This document shows positions 17,139 to 25,860 of a stretch of DNA of 35,780 nt, in pieces. The stretch covers positions 1 through 35,780 of the forward strand of contig JAPVWO010000113.1 in NCBI GenBank assembly GCA_027493375.1, in the 5' to 3' direction. The translations under genes and the position numbers were made by a program. Position 1 is the first letter of the stretch, and each line of letters opens with the position of its first letter. The notes under the pieces were generated by a model. It did no database searches. It was given only the letters and a program-made list of their open reading frames with translations, and was not told the origin of the DNA. Source of the DNA: Candidatus Multivorans thiocomprendens. GTDB lineage: Bacteria; Acidobacteriota; Thermoanaerobaculia; Multivoradales; Multivoraceae.

Positions 17139-19700
17139 TTGCCGAACCGACCCGTACGCCGAGCCCTGGCTCTTGCCCTGGCGGCGGGACTGCTTCTCCC
17201 GGCCATCGCAGCCGCCCAGGAGGAACGCAGGGAAACCCGCAAGGAACGCCGCGAACGCCGTGCCGCGCTCGCCGAGGCCGAGGAAGCGCTGCCGCTCGAG
17301 TTCAAGGAGTTCCTCTCGAACGTCCACTTCCTGATCTCCGACGAAGAGCGCGAGGCGTTCCTCAAGGTCACGCAGGACTACCAGCGGCGGGCCTGGATCG
17401 AGCGCTTCTGGCGGATCCGCGACCCGTATCCCGACAGTGCGCGCAACGAATTCCGGGCGCGCTGGGAGGAACGGCTGCTCTACGTCGACCAGGAGTTCGA
17501 GGGTCCGCGCTCCGACCGGGCTCGGATGTTCCTGTTCAACGGCGAACCGTCCGGGCGCATCCAGTTCCAGTGCACGATGGTCACCTGGCCGATCGAGATC
17601 TGGTTCTACAGCCACAGCGACCGCGTGGGCCACGAGTTCTTCCTGCTCTTCTACCGGCGCGGCAACCAGCAGCACTACGAACTCTGGCACCCCTCGGACG
17701 GCATCGAGCGCCTGCTCGACTTCGGCGTCAACGCGCAGGCCGCGGCCGGCGACATCCAGAGCTGCAAGGACGGCGACGTCGCCGCCGCGGCGATCAACTG
17801 GCTCCTGCGCAGCAACGGGCTCGAATTCGCGACCCTGATGGCGCACCTCGACGAGCGGCCCGAGGCGCCGTCGGCGGAATGGACGTTGACCTTCGAGGCA
17901 TACACCACGGACGTGCCGGAGGACGCCGAGCCGCTCGAGGCGACGCTCGAACTGCGCTACCCGGCCCGCTACCAGGCGCGGACGGTGGTCGAGGCCCTGG
18001 TAGAGATCGACCCGGCCTCGGCCGGCCGCGACACGCTGGGCGGCCAGTCGAGCTACAACTTCTTCCTCACCGGCGAGGTGCTGCGCGGCGAGGACCTGTT
18101 CGAGAACTTCCGCTACAAGTTCGACCTGCCGCTCGGCGCCGGCGACGCCCCGGCCGGCGGCGGCGAACCGCCCATCCTGCTCTCCTTCGAGCGCCGTCTG
18201 CGACCGGGCGACTACCTGCTCGTGCTGAAGATCGAGGACCTGAACGGCGGCCGCTTCGCCCGCCTGGAGCAGCCGCTGGAGGTGCCGACCCTCGAAGCGC
18301 CCGCCGCGCGCCAGCTCGACCCGGCGGTGCGGAAGATCATCGACCAGGCCGAAGCGGTACTCACGAGCGACGTGCCGACGGTGCAGCTCCTGGAGCCGCC
18401 GGGCGAGCTTCAGACGGGCCTGGTCCGCTTCGACACCCTGGCCACCGGCGACATCGCCGAGATGCGCTTCCGGCTCGACGGCGGCGAAGTCGCCCGCAAG
18501 CGCCGGCCGCCGTTCTCCGTCGAGCTGGACCTCGGCTCGACGCCCCGGGTCCACGTCCTGCGCGCCACCGCCCACGACGCCGGGGGCGCGGAGATCGCCT
18601 CCGACGAGATCTCGCTCAACGCCGGCCGCAACCGCTTCGCCGTGCGCTTCGCCGAACCGCGCGAGGGCGTCCGCTACGACGGCGAGGTCCAGGTCCAGGT
18701 CGACCTCCAGGTGCCGGACGGCAGCCTGGTCGAGCGCATCGAGCTCCACCTGAACGACGAACCGGTCGCCACCCTGTACCAGGAGCCCTGGAGTCAACTC
18801 GTCGAACTGCCGCCGGGCGACGCGATCACCTACCTTCGGGCCGCCGCCTACCTCGTCGACGGCAACACGACCGACGCCGTGGTCTACGTGAACGCCCCCG
18901 ACTACCTGGAGATCGTCGACATCCAGTACGTCGAGCTCTACGCCACCGCGCTCGACCGCTCGGGCCGACCGTACGAGGAGCTGCGCGCCGATCAGGCGCG
19001 GATCCTCGAGGACGGCGCGCCGCAGGAGATCCTGCGCTTCCAGCGGGTGACCGACCTGCCCGTCCACCTCCAGGTCATGCTCGACGTCTCCGCCTCCATG
19101 GTCGACCGGCTCGGCGTCGCCCGCGAGGCCGCGCTCAACCTGTTCCAGTCCGAGATCACGGCCCGCGACCGCGCCGCGCTCGTCACCTTCAACGACCACC
19201 CGTACCTGGCCTCGGACTTCACGAACGATCTCGGCAAGCTGGCCGGCTCGCTGGCCGGGCTCAAGGCCGAGCGCGGCACCGCGCTGTACGACGCGATCGT
19301 CTTCGGCCTCTACTACCTGAACGGCATCAAGGGCCAGCGCGCCCTGCTGCTGCTCTCCGACGGCAAGGACGAAAGCAGCCGCTTCAGCTTCGACCAGGCG
19401 CTCGAGTACGCCCAGCGCTCCGGCGTCGCCGTCTACGCCATCGGCCTCGGCAAGCAGCCCGGGCCGGCCAGGCGCGCCCTCTCCCGGCTCGCCGAGCGGA
19501 CCGGCGGCCGCGCCTTCTTCATCGGCCAGATCGCCGAACTTGCCGGCGTCTACGGCCAAATCCTCGGCGAGCTGCGCTCCCGCTACCTGATCACCTACCA
19601 GTCGACGAACACGAGCGGCAACCGCCGCTTCCGGGAGATCGAAGCCGACGCCACCGTGGCGGGCGTGTCGATCCGGACGCTGAAGGGGTACTACCCGTGA
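17139..19700 (+). CDS. Secreted VWA protein with GWxTD-like N-terminal region (paralogue 1)
   Basis: An 853-residue exported protein. A signal peptide (1-26, ending AIAAAQ) leads to a charged segment and a GWxTD-like domain (about 45-210): RAWIERFWRIRDPYPDSARNEF, then FEGPRSDRARMFLFNGEP. The eponymous GWxTD stretch is replaced by GPRSD. A middle portion of beta-sandwich repeats (about 230-630) precedes a von Willebrand A domain (about 640-830) with a MIDAS motif DVSAS (from D649), TFND and LLSDGKDESS. Metal-dependent adhesion or protein binding on the cell surface or in the periplasm is plausible; the true role is unknown. The TTG start at 17139 follows GAGGAA at 7-nt spacing. The stop overlaps the next gene by GTGA. 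Confidence 0.85.
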   Translation: MPNRPVRRALALALAAGLLLPAIAAAQEERRETRKERRERRAALAEAEEALPLEFKEFLSNVHFLISDEEREAFLKVTQDYQRRAWIERFWRIRDPYPDSARNEFRARWEERLLYVDQEFEGPRSDRARMFLFNGEPSGRIQFQCTMVTWPIEIWFYSHSDRVGHEFFLLFYRRGNQQHYELWHPSDGIERLLDFGVNAQAAAGDIQSCKDGDVAAAAINWLLRSNGLEFATLMAHLDERPEAPSAEWTLTFEAYTTDVPEDAEPLEATLELRYPARYQARTVVEALVEIDPASAGRDTLGGQSSYNFFLTGEVLRGEDLFENFRYKFDLPLGAGDAPAGGGEPPILLSFERRLRPGDYLLVLKIEDLNGGRFARLEQPLEVPTLEAPAARQLDPAVRKIIDQAEAVLTSDVPTVQLLEPPGELQTGLVRFDTLATGDIAEMRFRLDGGEVARKRRPPFSVELDLGSTPRVHVLRATAHDAGGAEIASDEISLNAGRNRFAVRFAEPREGVRYDGEVQVQVDLQVPDGSLVERIELHLNDEPVATLYQEPWSQLVELPPGDAITYLRAAAYLVDGNTTDAVVYVNAPDYLEIVDIQYVELYATALDRSGRPYEELRADQARILEDGAPQEILRFQRVTDLPVHLQVMLDVSASMVDRLGVAREAALNLFQSEITARDRAALVTFNDHPYLASDFTNDLGKLAGSLAGLKAERGTALYDAIVFGLYYLNGIKGQRALLLLSDGKDESSRFSFDQALEYAQRSGVAVYAIGLGKQPGPARRALSRLAERTGGRAFFIGQIAELAGVYGQILGELRSRYLITYQSTNTSGNRRFREIEADATVAGVSIRTLKGYYP

Positions 19701-22219
19701 GGCATTCCACTGGGCGCTTCCTTGCCGTTGGCGTTGCGATCTTGCTGCTCACCGCGGCAGCCGCCGCCCAGGACCCCACGCTCGACCGCCGCCACGCCGA
19801 CTTCCTCGACACCGTCGACCCGATCCTCTCCGACACCGAGCGCCGGGTGTTCCGCGAACTCCGGCACGCCTACCAGCGCGACGCCTTCGTGCAGCGCTTC
19901 TGGGCCGTCCGCGACCCCTACCCCGAGACGCCGCGGAACGAGTTCCGCGAGCGTTTCGAACGGGCCGTCGAAACCGCCGTGGAGCGCTTCGGCGATGCCC
20001 GGGACGACCGCTTCGAGTCGCTCCTGCTGCACGGCGAGCCGCTGCGCACCTTCCGCACCACCTGCGAACTGCTGCGCACGCTCGAGGTCTGGCACTACCC
20101 GCACAGCCCGGCCGTGCGCGGCGAGTTCTACCTCATCTTCCTCCGTCAGGGCGGCGGCTTCCGGCTGTGGAAGGCATCCGACGGATTCTCCTCCCTGCTC
20201 GCCTTCGCCACTGTTTCCACCGACCGCGACGCCCAGCTCCGCGAGATCAACCGCCGCTGCTCGCGCGGCGGCGACCTGCTCAGCGCGTTCGGCCTGGCGC
20301 TCGACTGGCAGGCGATGGGCGCGGAGGCGCCCCAACCCGGCCGGGCCAACGACGAGTGGGCGCTCGCCTTCCTCGACCGCAGCACGGAAACGCCCGACGG
20401 CGCGGAAGCGCTGCCGGCCGAGATCACGCTTCGCTACCCCGGCCGCCGCGGCAACCGCACCGTGGTGCAGGCGATCATAGGCATCGACCCGGCCCACCTG
20501 CCGGAACCGGACGGCGAAGCGCGTCGCTTCGTGCTCGACGGCGAGGTGCTCCGCCGGGGCGAGCTCTTCGAGAGCTTCCGCTACCGCTTCGAGCCGCGCG
20601 CGCGGACCGGCGGCGAGGCCGCGGCGATCCCGCTTGTCACGGAGCGCTACCTGCGGCCCGGCCCGTACCGGCTGGTGGTGAAGGTGCGCAACCTGGAGGC
20701 CGACCGGTTCTTCGGGGGTAGCGCCGAGATCGACGTGCCGCTGGTGCGGCGGGGTGACGACCCTGATAACGGCGAGAAGGCCGGCGCACCGACACGCGTC
20801 GCCGCGATTCCCGACTGGCTCGCGGAGGCCAACGCCGTCGGCCCCCGGTTCGTCGATTCGCGCGGCGAGCACACCGTCCGGATCCACGCTCTGCCGGAGC
20901 GCCTGATCACCGGCCGGGTCCGGGTCGGCGCCGACGCCGAGGGGCCGGACATCCACCGCCTGGCCTTTTCGCTCGACGGCCGCGAGCTGATCAGCAAGCG
21001 GCGGTCGCCCTACCAGGTCGAGATCGACGTCGGCAGCACGCCCCGGGCCCACTCCCTGCGCGTCGACGCCTACGATGCCGCGGGCACCATCCTGGCGACC
21101 GACGAGGTGCCGATCAACTCGGGGCCGCACCGGTTCGCGGTCCGCCTCACCTCGCCCCAGCGCGGCGCCACCCACACCGGCAGCGTCCGCGCGATCGCCG
21201 AGGTGGAAGCGCCACGCCACGAGCGGCTCGACCGGCTCGAGTTCTTCCTGAACGACACCCGCACCGCGACGCTCTACCAGCCGCCGTTCGAGCAGCCGAT
21301 CCGGATCGACCCGGCCGAGCCCCTCTCCTACGTTCGCGCGGTCGCGCACCTCGAAACGGGGGCCTGGGCCGAGGACCTGGTCTTCGTCAACTCGCGCAAC
21401 CTGGTCGAGGAGGTCGAGGTTGCCCTGGTCGAGCTCTACACGTCCGTCACCGACCGCTCGGGCACTCCCGTAACGGGCCTGGTCGAGGCCGACTTCGAGG
21501 TCTTCGTCGACGGCGAGCGCCAGCAGCTCCAGCGGTTCGACAATGCCGCCAACCAGCCGGTCCACGCCGGCATCCTGTTCGACACGTCGATGTCGATGGA
21601 CCAGCGGCTGGACGCGGCCGAGGAGGCGGCGCTTCACTTCTTCGAACTCGTCCTCGGGCCGCACGACCGCGCCTGCCTGATCACCTTCAACGACCGGCCC
21701 GAGTTGGCCGTCGGCTTCACCGGTTCGAAGGAGGCGCTGGCCGGCGGCCTCGCCGACCTCGTGGCCGAGGGCGAAACCGCGCTCTACGACAGCATCCTCT
21801 ACTCCCTCTACTACTTCGGCGGACTGCGCGGGAAGCGGGCGCTGATCCTGCTCACCGACGGCGGCGACTCCAGCAGCGAGTACCGCTTCGACGACGTGCT
21901 GGAGTTCGCCCGCCGCTCCCAGGTGGCGATCTACAGCATCGGCATCGACATCGGCCAGCGCGAACTGCTGTTCCGCGGCCGGCTCCAGCAGCTCTGCAAC
22001 GAGACCGGCGGCCGCTGCTTCTTCATCACCGGGGCGTCCGAGCTGCCGCGCGTCTACGAGCGGATCGAGACCGAGGTCCGCTCGCAGTACGTGCTCGTGT
22101 TCGAGTCGCCCGAAGGCGAGGGCAACACCTTCCGCAAGGTCGAAGTCAAGCTGAAGGACCCGCGCGCCCGCGGTCGGCGCGGCCTGAGGATCCGGACGAT
22201 TCCCGGCTACTTCCAGTGA
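19697..22219 (+). CDS. Secreted VWA protein with GWxTD-like N-terminal region (paralogue 2)
   Basis: An 840-residue tandem paralogue of the preceding protein with the same order of parts. It has a signal peptide (ending LTAAAAAQ), a GWxTD-like domain (DAFVQRFWAVRDPYPETPRNEF; the motif position reads GDARDD), beta-sandwich repeats, and a C-terminal VWA domain with MIDAS FDTSMSM (D629) and LLTDGGDSSSEY. Blocks such as FSLDGRELISKRRSPYQVEIDVGSTPRAHSLR align with FRLDGGEVARKRRPPFSVELDLGSTPRVHVLR in paralogue 1, which indicates gene duplication. GTG start at 19697 overlaps the previous stop, and the TGA overlaps the maf start, so all three are translationally coupled. Two proteins with the same layout may form a heteromer; that is inference. 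Confidence 0.85.
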   Translation: MRHSTGRFLAVGVAILLLTAAAAAQDPTLDRRHADFLDTVDPILSDTERRVFRELRHAYQRDAFVQRFWAVRDPYPETPRNEFRERFERAVETAVERFGDARDDRFESLLLHGEPLRTFRTTCELLRTLEVWHYPHSPAVRGEFYLIFLRQGGGFRLWKASDGFSSLLAFATVSTDRDAQLREINRRCSRGGDLLSAFGLALDWQAMGAEAPQPGRANDEWALAFLDRSTETPDGAEALPAEITLRYPGRRGNRTVVQAIIGIDPAHLPEPDGEARRFVLDGEVLRRGELFESFRYRFEPRARTGGEAAAIPLVTERYLRPGPYRLVVKVRNLEADRFFGGSAEIDVPLVRRGDDPDNGEKAGAPTRVAAIPDWLAEANAVGPRFVDSRGEHTVRIHALPERLITGRVRVGADAEGPDIHRLAFSLDGRELISKRRSPYQVEIDVGSTPRAHSLRVDAYDAAGTILATDEVPINSGPHRFAVRLTSPQRGATHTGSVRAIAEVEAPRHERLDRLEFFLNDTRTATLYQPPFEQPIRIDPAEPLSYVRAVAHLETGAWAEDLVFVNSRNLVEEVEVALVELYTSVTDRSGTPVTGLVEADFEVFVDGERQQLQRFDNAANQPVHAGILFDTSMSMDQRLDAAEEAALHFFELVLGPHDRACLITFNDRPELAVGFTGSKEALAGGLADLVAEGETALYDSILYSLYYFGGLRGKRALILLTDGGDSSSEYRFDDVLEFARRSQVAIYSIGIDIGQRELLFRGRLQQLCNETGGRCFFITGASELPRVYERIETEVRSQYVLVFESPEGEGNTFRKVEVKLKDPRARGRRGLRIRTIPGYFQ

Positions 22220-22899
22220 GTGGACGCGACCCACTGGGTGCGCCGGCGCCCCCGCCGGCATCCGCCGAAGGCGGAATCCGCCCAGCAGCAGCCGCGACCG
22301 GCCGTCTCGTTCTGGCATCCGCCTCCCCCCGGCGCCGCGAACTCCTCGAGTCCCTCGACCTCGACTTCACGGTCCGCCCGGCAGCGGTCGACGAGACGCC
22401 CTACGCCGGCGAGCGGCCCCGCGACCTCGTTCGCCGGCTCGCCCGGGAGAAGGCCGAAGCCGTTGCCCGCGACGGCGAGTGGGTCCTGGCCGCCGACACG
22501 ATCGTCGTGGAAGACGGCGCCATTCTCGGCAAGCCGGCCGACCGCGACGAAGCCAGGAAGATGCTCGAACGCCTCCAGAACCGCTGGCACCTGGTGTTGA
22601 CCGGCACCGCGCTCCGCCCGCCCGCGGGCGACACCCTCCACGCGGTCGAGAGCACCCGCGTCCTGTTCGCCGAACTCACCCCCGAGCAGATCGACTGGTA
22701 CGCCGCCACCGGCGAGCCCGACGACAAGGCCGGCGCCTACGCCGTCCAGGGCCTCGGCAGCCTGTTCATCCTCGAGATCGACGGCAACTACGGCAACGTC
22801 GTCGGCCTGCCCCTGCCGACCGTACGGCAACTGTTCGAGGGCGCCGGAAGCGACGTGCGAACGTTCCGCCGGCGTCCGCTGGGTGCGCGGGTCTTCTGA
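22216..22899 (+). CDS. maf: Maf-type nucleoside triphosphate pyrophosphatase
   Basis: A 227-residue house-cleaning enzyme that hydrolyses non-canonical or modified nucleotides (dTTP/UTP type or m7GTP type). Family motifs are LASASPRRRELLESL, AADTIVV, LGKPADRDEA, TGTALR and DDKAGAYAVQG; the last suggests the dTTP/UTP pyrophosphatase branch. GTG at 22216 overlaps the upstream VWA stop by GTGA. The normal Maf sequence begins only near residue 30 (RLVLASASPRR). The preceding residues, DPLGAPAPPPASAEGG, are encoded by a dispersed repeat, and the final residues PLGARVF with the stop lie inside another copy. No better start codon is visible in between. Core length is normal. Confidence 0.92.
   Translation: MSGRDPLGAPAPPPASAEGGIRPAAAATGRLVLASASPRRRELLESLDLDFTVRPAAVDETPYAGERPRDLVRRLAREKAEAVARDGEWVLAADTIVVEDGAILGKPADRDEARKMLERLQNRWHLVLTGTALRPPAGDTLHAVESTRVLFAELTPEQIDWYAATGEPDDKAGAYAVQGLGSLFILEIDGNYGNVVGLPLPTVRQLFEGAGSDVRTFRRRPLGARVF
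22234..22275. repeat. Dispersed hairpin repeat, variant (copy C) inside maf 5' end
   Basis: The sequence begins with the same CTGGGTGCGC head as copies A and B but continues with a different hairpin: GCCGGCG (22242-22248), loop CCCC, CGCCGGC (22253-22259). A second hairpin follows: TCCGCC (22261-22266), loop GAA, GGCGGA (22270-22275). It is translated as part of the N-terminal extension of Maf. The shared ten-base head with compensatory change of the stem suggests a family of related palindromic units; with only ten identical bases the link is tentative. Confidence 0.5.
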
Positions 22900-22933
22900 C
22901 CCGCCTCGGGCGGAGCCGCGAAGCGGTGGAGCC
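22879..22933. repeat. Dispersed repeat, half element (copy B) at maf 3' end
   Basis: Bases 22879-22904 are identical to the 26-bp end of copy A (CTGGGTGCGC followed by the GCGGGTC-TTCT-GACCCGC hairpin). Similarity continues through CGGGCGGAGCCGCGAAGCGG, which differs from copy A at a few bases. The other inverted end is missing, so this is a solo or truncated copy. Both copies are preceded by TCCG. The last codons and the TGA stop of maf (22897-22899) fall inside it. Its hairpin could act as a transcript-end structure after maf, though no T-run follows. Confidence 0.82.
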
Positions 22934-23034
22934 CGATTCAAGGCATCCACCCCGAACGACGTCTTCAGGCGAAGGACGGAAGCTGAAACGTGGGCTCGTC
23001 GCCCGTTCCGGTCCGTTTTGGAAGAGGTCCCGTA

Positions 23035-23811
23035 TCAGAACCGGAACCGTAGATCGGCGGCGGCCGCCGGGCCACCCGCATTCACCGAAACGGTGCTGCC
23101 GTCCGCGGCGTCCAGGTCGATCTCGGCCTCGCTGAATCGGATCGACAAGCCTAGGCCGATCGTCTTGCCAAGCCACCGGACGACGTCCGCGCCGACGTGG
23201 AAGCCGATCGCGTCGCCCGAAGCCGTCCGGTGCTCGACACCGGCATAGGACGCCACGTCGAACGGATAGGTCTGGTTGAAGCGAACAGCAGACACCCGGT
23301 CATAATCGAGGTCGATCCGCGACGGTCCCGCGAAGAGGCCGAGCTGGACCTTCTCGCCGTCACGGACCAGCCATTTCAGCGATAGATGGAGGGCCGTCTC
23401 GTCGCGGGACAGTCCTCCGCTGTTTCCGTCCACGGTCCGGTATGTGTCGTGGAAGAAGGGATGTGGCAGCCGCGCCGCGATGTCCACGTTCTCGGTGAGA
23501 GACGACTCGGTTTGCGTGAGTTCCAGTGCCAGACGTTTTCGCAATCGAACGCCGACTGAGAACCCATGGCGTGCGGCATCGCCGCCGGCGTAGTCGACAT
23601 CGAACTCGCCCTGCTCTGAGCCAAACAGGCGGTGGTCGAACTCAAGGCCCTCAGCAGAGTGTTCGGAAACCGCCAGCAAACCGCCACCGATGGAGATGGT
23701 CCAGCGGTCCTCACTTTGAGCCAGCCCGGGTACCGCCGACGAGATCAGCATCAGAAGAGACGCCGCGAGGACTCCCTGCGAAGGCTGTCCGATCGAAGTC
23801 GTTCCTCTCAT
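23035..23811 (-). CDS. Outer-membrane beta-barrel protein, unknown function
   Basis: A 258-residue protein with a signal peptide (ending SSAVPGLAQ) and alternating-hydrophobicity strands rich in Gly and aromatic residues: WTISIGGGLLAVSEH, HGFSVGVRLRKRLALELT, ETALHLSLKWLV, KVQLGLFAGPSRIDLDYD and IGLGLSIRFSEAEIDL. It ends in AAADLRFRF; a terminal Phe is the usual recognition signal for the BAM insertion machinery. The length suits an 8- to 12-stranded barrel. Its ATG is 5 bp after the stop of the metallopeptidase gene on the same strand, so the two are probably one transcript and may function together at the cell surface. No homologous family could be named. Confidence 0.72.
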   Translation of the reverse strand: MRGTTSIGQPSQGVLAASLLMLISSAVPGLAQSEDRWTISIGGGLLAVSEHSAEGLEFDHRLFGSEQGEFDVDYAGGDAARHGFSVGVRLRKRLALELTQTESSLTENVDIAARLPHPFFHDTYRTVDGNSGGLSRDETALHLSLKWLVRDGEKVQLGLFAGPSRIDLDYDRVSAVRFNQTYPFDVASYAGVEHRTASGDAIGFHVGADVVRWLGKTIGLGLSIRFSEAEIDLDAADGSTVSVNAGGPAAAADLRFRF

Positions 23812-23816
23812 CGTTC

Positions 23817-25673
23817 TCAGAGTCCTACGGCGGTCAGAGCTTCGTGGACGGCTACGAACGTAGCGTCCGTGCCGTAGAGATCAAGAGCCGCCTGTCGGAT
23901 CAGAAGGCCCATGAGTGGCAAGGTAATCGAGGGCGGCGCCAGATCGATGATTCCGCGGAGGAACGCTCGTTCTACCAGGTGCCGATTGGCTCCGCCGACG
24001 CCTGCGACAGTCGCTCCGCTGCCGTGGGTTCCTCCCTCGATCGCAAGGTAGAAGGCGTGGCTCAGGATCGTGGAGTTCCAGTGGACACCGTTGTAACCGT
24101 CGCTGTTGAGCCGGAACGGCCGGTTACCCTTCGTGCCCCACCGCGTGTACCTGATGAACGAGAGTCGCCCGACACGAACGTGAACCGTGACGAAGCGGAA
24201 CTCCTGGCCGATTGCGTCGGGTAACGTGAATCCCGGCCGAATCTCCAATGAACGTGGCGAGTCGATTCGACGAATAGTGTCTTCCACGTCCTCGCCGAGC
24301 AGATAGTCGGCGCGCGAGAGCCCTTCGCCTGGCGGGTGAACCGAGAACTCGACGGCGGTGCCGACGATGTCGGAGTACGCCTCATGAATGGATCCGCCAT
24401 CGTACATCCACAGCGTCAAGCGTCCGTCCCGGGATGTAGTGACACTCCCGGTTTCGTCCAGGCACAGGTAGGAGTGCCGCTCTTCTTCCCGGAGAAAGGG
24501 AATCGCCGGAAACGTGTGCTCGTCGCCACAGCGGATGGTCTCTCCGTCCACGGTCAAGTGGGATGGACCCAGAACGAAGCCCTGACGCCCGATCACCGGC
24601 AATCCAGTGCGGGCCAGCATCGCTCCGTCGGTCACGCCGTGCTGATACTCGTGGGCGACGACATCCACGGGCACGAGCGGTACGCCCTCGGAGGTCTCGC
24701 CGAACGACATGAGACCGCTGCCCTGCGGCCCGAACGGAGGGGAGAGGTACGAGGCGTTGTAGTAGCGGTCGATGTTGGCGATCGCCAAGATGCGTCCGTC
24801 CTGGCCGTCTATCCCTGCCCAGTTGTGGACTCGGGCCAAGTAGTCGTAGGTCATGCCAAGGTGCGCATGGGCATCGGTGATGGACGCATTCGTCCACTCG
24901 TTGTCGTCATCCCAGGCGACTGCGTCCTGCCATGCGGGAGTCGGGAAGAACAAGCTGAACCGGTCGATCAGCTCGCCCTTCGCGTCCATCGTCACGATCT
25001 CGGCGGGCCGAAGTCGGTCCCATGCCTGGAAACCCACGCCCGTGTTCCAGGCGCTCACCTTCTGTGGCGCACCGGTGATTCCCAGACCGAATCCTACGGC
25101 GGACTCGGTGTAGACATGGCTCTGGCGATGCACCGGCTGACCGCCGTCAGCGTCGATGAACCAGGTGTGGAGGTCCTGCATCGGCGCACTCCATGCGAGA
25201 ACGAGTTCACCGAGATCCGTCGGCAGGATGACCAAATCGGGCGGTTCGTCCGTTGCCGGCTCGGCGCCGGCCAGAGCTTCCATGCGGCCGAGAGCGGCAG
25301 CGGATCCGAGACTCGGGACGACGCCGATGTCGACGTCGGCGAAAGTCGTTCCGAAGACCGACACCGGCAGACCGTCGGCGCTTTGCCTGCTGAGGCCAGC
25401 GCCATGGATCGGTACACCTCGATGGATCTGGGCGAACCACTCATGGACCCGTCCCGGGAGATTCCGGTCCGGCCGCACCGTGACTCGCGCCAGTTCGCCG
25501 GTGAGGATCATCTCCTCGACGAGTGCGTTGGCCTGTATGACACGCAGGGCATCGCCCGGCGCCGAAGTGGCCGCAAACGTGTATCTCTCCGGCACAGGCT
25601 GTGCTGGCAGGGCAGCAGCGCCCGCAAACACCACCGGCGCGGCAAGTGCGACGAGAGCCTGGATTCTCCGCAA
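23817..25673 (-). CDS. Secreted M4-like (thermolysin-type) zinc metallopeptidase
   Basis: A 618-residue exported pre-proenzyme. The signal peptide (ending AALPAQ) is followed by a propeptide of FTP/PepSY-like type (about 40-190) and the catalytic domain. Zinc ligands are H341 and H345 in HEYQHGVT with catalytic Glu342, and E431 in SIHEAYSDIVGTAVEF. H531 in GYNGVHWNSTILSHAFYLAIEGG corresponds to the transition-state His of thermolysin. All catalytic residues are present. The segment between H345 and E431 is about 65 residues longer than in thermolysin and contains C382 and C404. The start is TTG at 25673, fixed by AAGGAG seven nucleotides upstream. A beta-barrel gene follows at 5 bp. A decayed paralogue lies at 6446-7371. 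Confidence 0.87.
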   Translation of the reverse strand: MRRIQALVALAAPVVFAGAAALPAQPVPERYTFAATSAPGDALRVIQANALVEEMILTGELARVTVRPDRNLPGRVHEWFAQIHRGVPIHGAGLSRQSADGLPVSVFGTTFADVDIGVVPSLGSAAALGRMEALAGAEPATDEPPDLVILPTDLGELVLAWSAPMQDLHTWFIDADGGQPVHRQSHVYTESAVGFGLGITGAPQKVSAWNTGVGFQAWDRLRPAEIVTMDAKGELIDRFSLFFPTPAWQDAVAWDDDNEWTNASITDAHAHLGMTYDYLARVHNWAGIDGQDGRILAIANIDRYYNASYLSPPFGPQGSGLMSFGETSEGVPLVPVDVVAHEYQHGVTDGAMLARTGLPVIGRQGFVLGPSHLTVDGETIRCGDEHTFPAIPFLREEERHSYLCLDETGSVTTSRDGRLTLWMYDGGSIHEAYSDIVGTAVEFSVHPPGEGLSRADYLLGEDVEDTIRRIDSPRSLEIRPGFTLPDAIGQEFRFVTVHVRVGRLSFIRYTRWGTKGNRPFRLNSDGYNGVHWNSTILSHAFYLAIEGGTHGSGATVAGVGGANRHLVERAFLRGIIDLAPPSITLPLMGLLIRQAALDLYGTDATFVAVHEALTAVGL

Positions 25674-25860
25674 GTCCCTGTCTCCTTCTGACGTAAGCCG
25701 TTGGACTGCCGTTGCTTGCGGGGGACTCTAGCTCTAGCCAAACTCGGGACGTCAATCCTCCGAAGCGGAGATTACCGGAGACTCCGCCGTGGCCCAGGCG
25801 GTTTCACCGGCACCGGATGGCACAGAAGCTCTCCACTCCGCCATCAAGGTCTGTCCGCGC

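Noticed and set aside
17106..22318. Very long open frames on the minus strand opposite the VWA genes (about 817 and 875 codons)
   Set aside because: Repetitive Val/Asp/Arg/Leu composition typical of antisense frames in GC-rich genes; the plus strand has signal peptides, VWA motifs and coupled starts.
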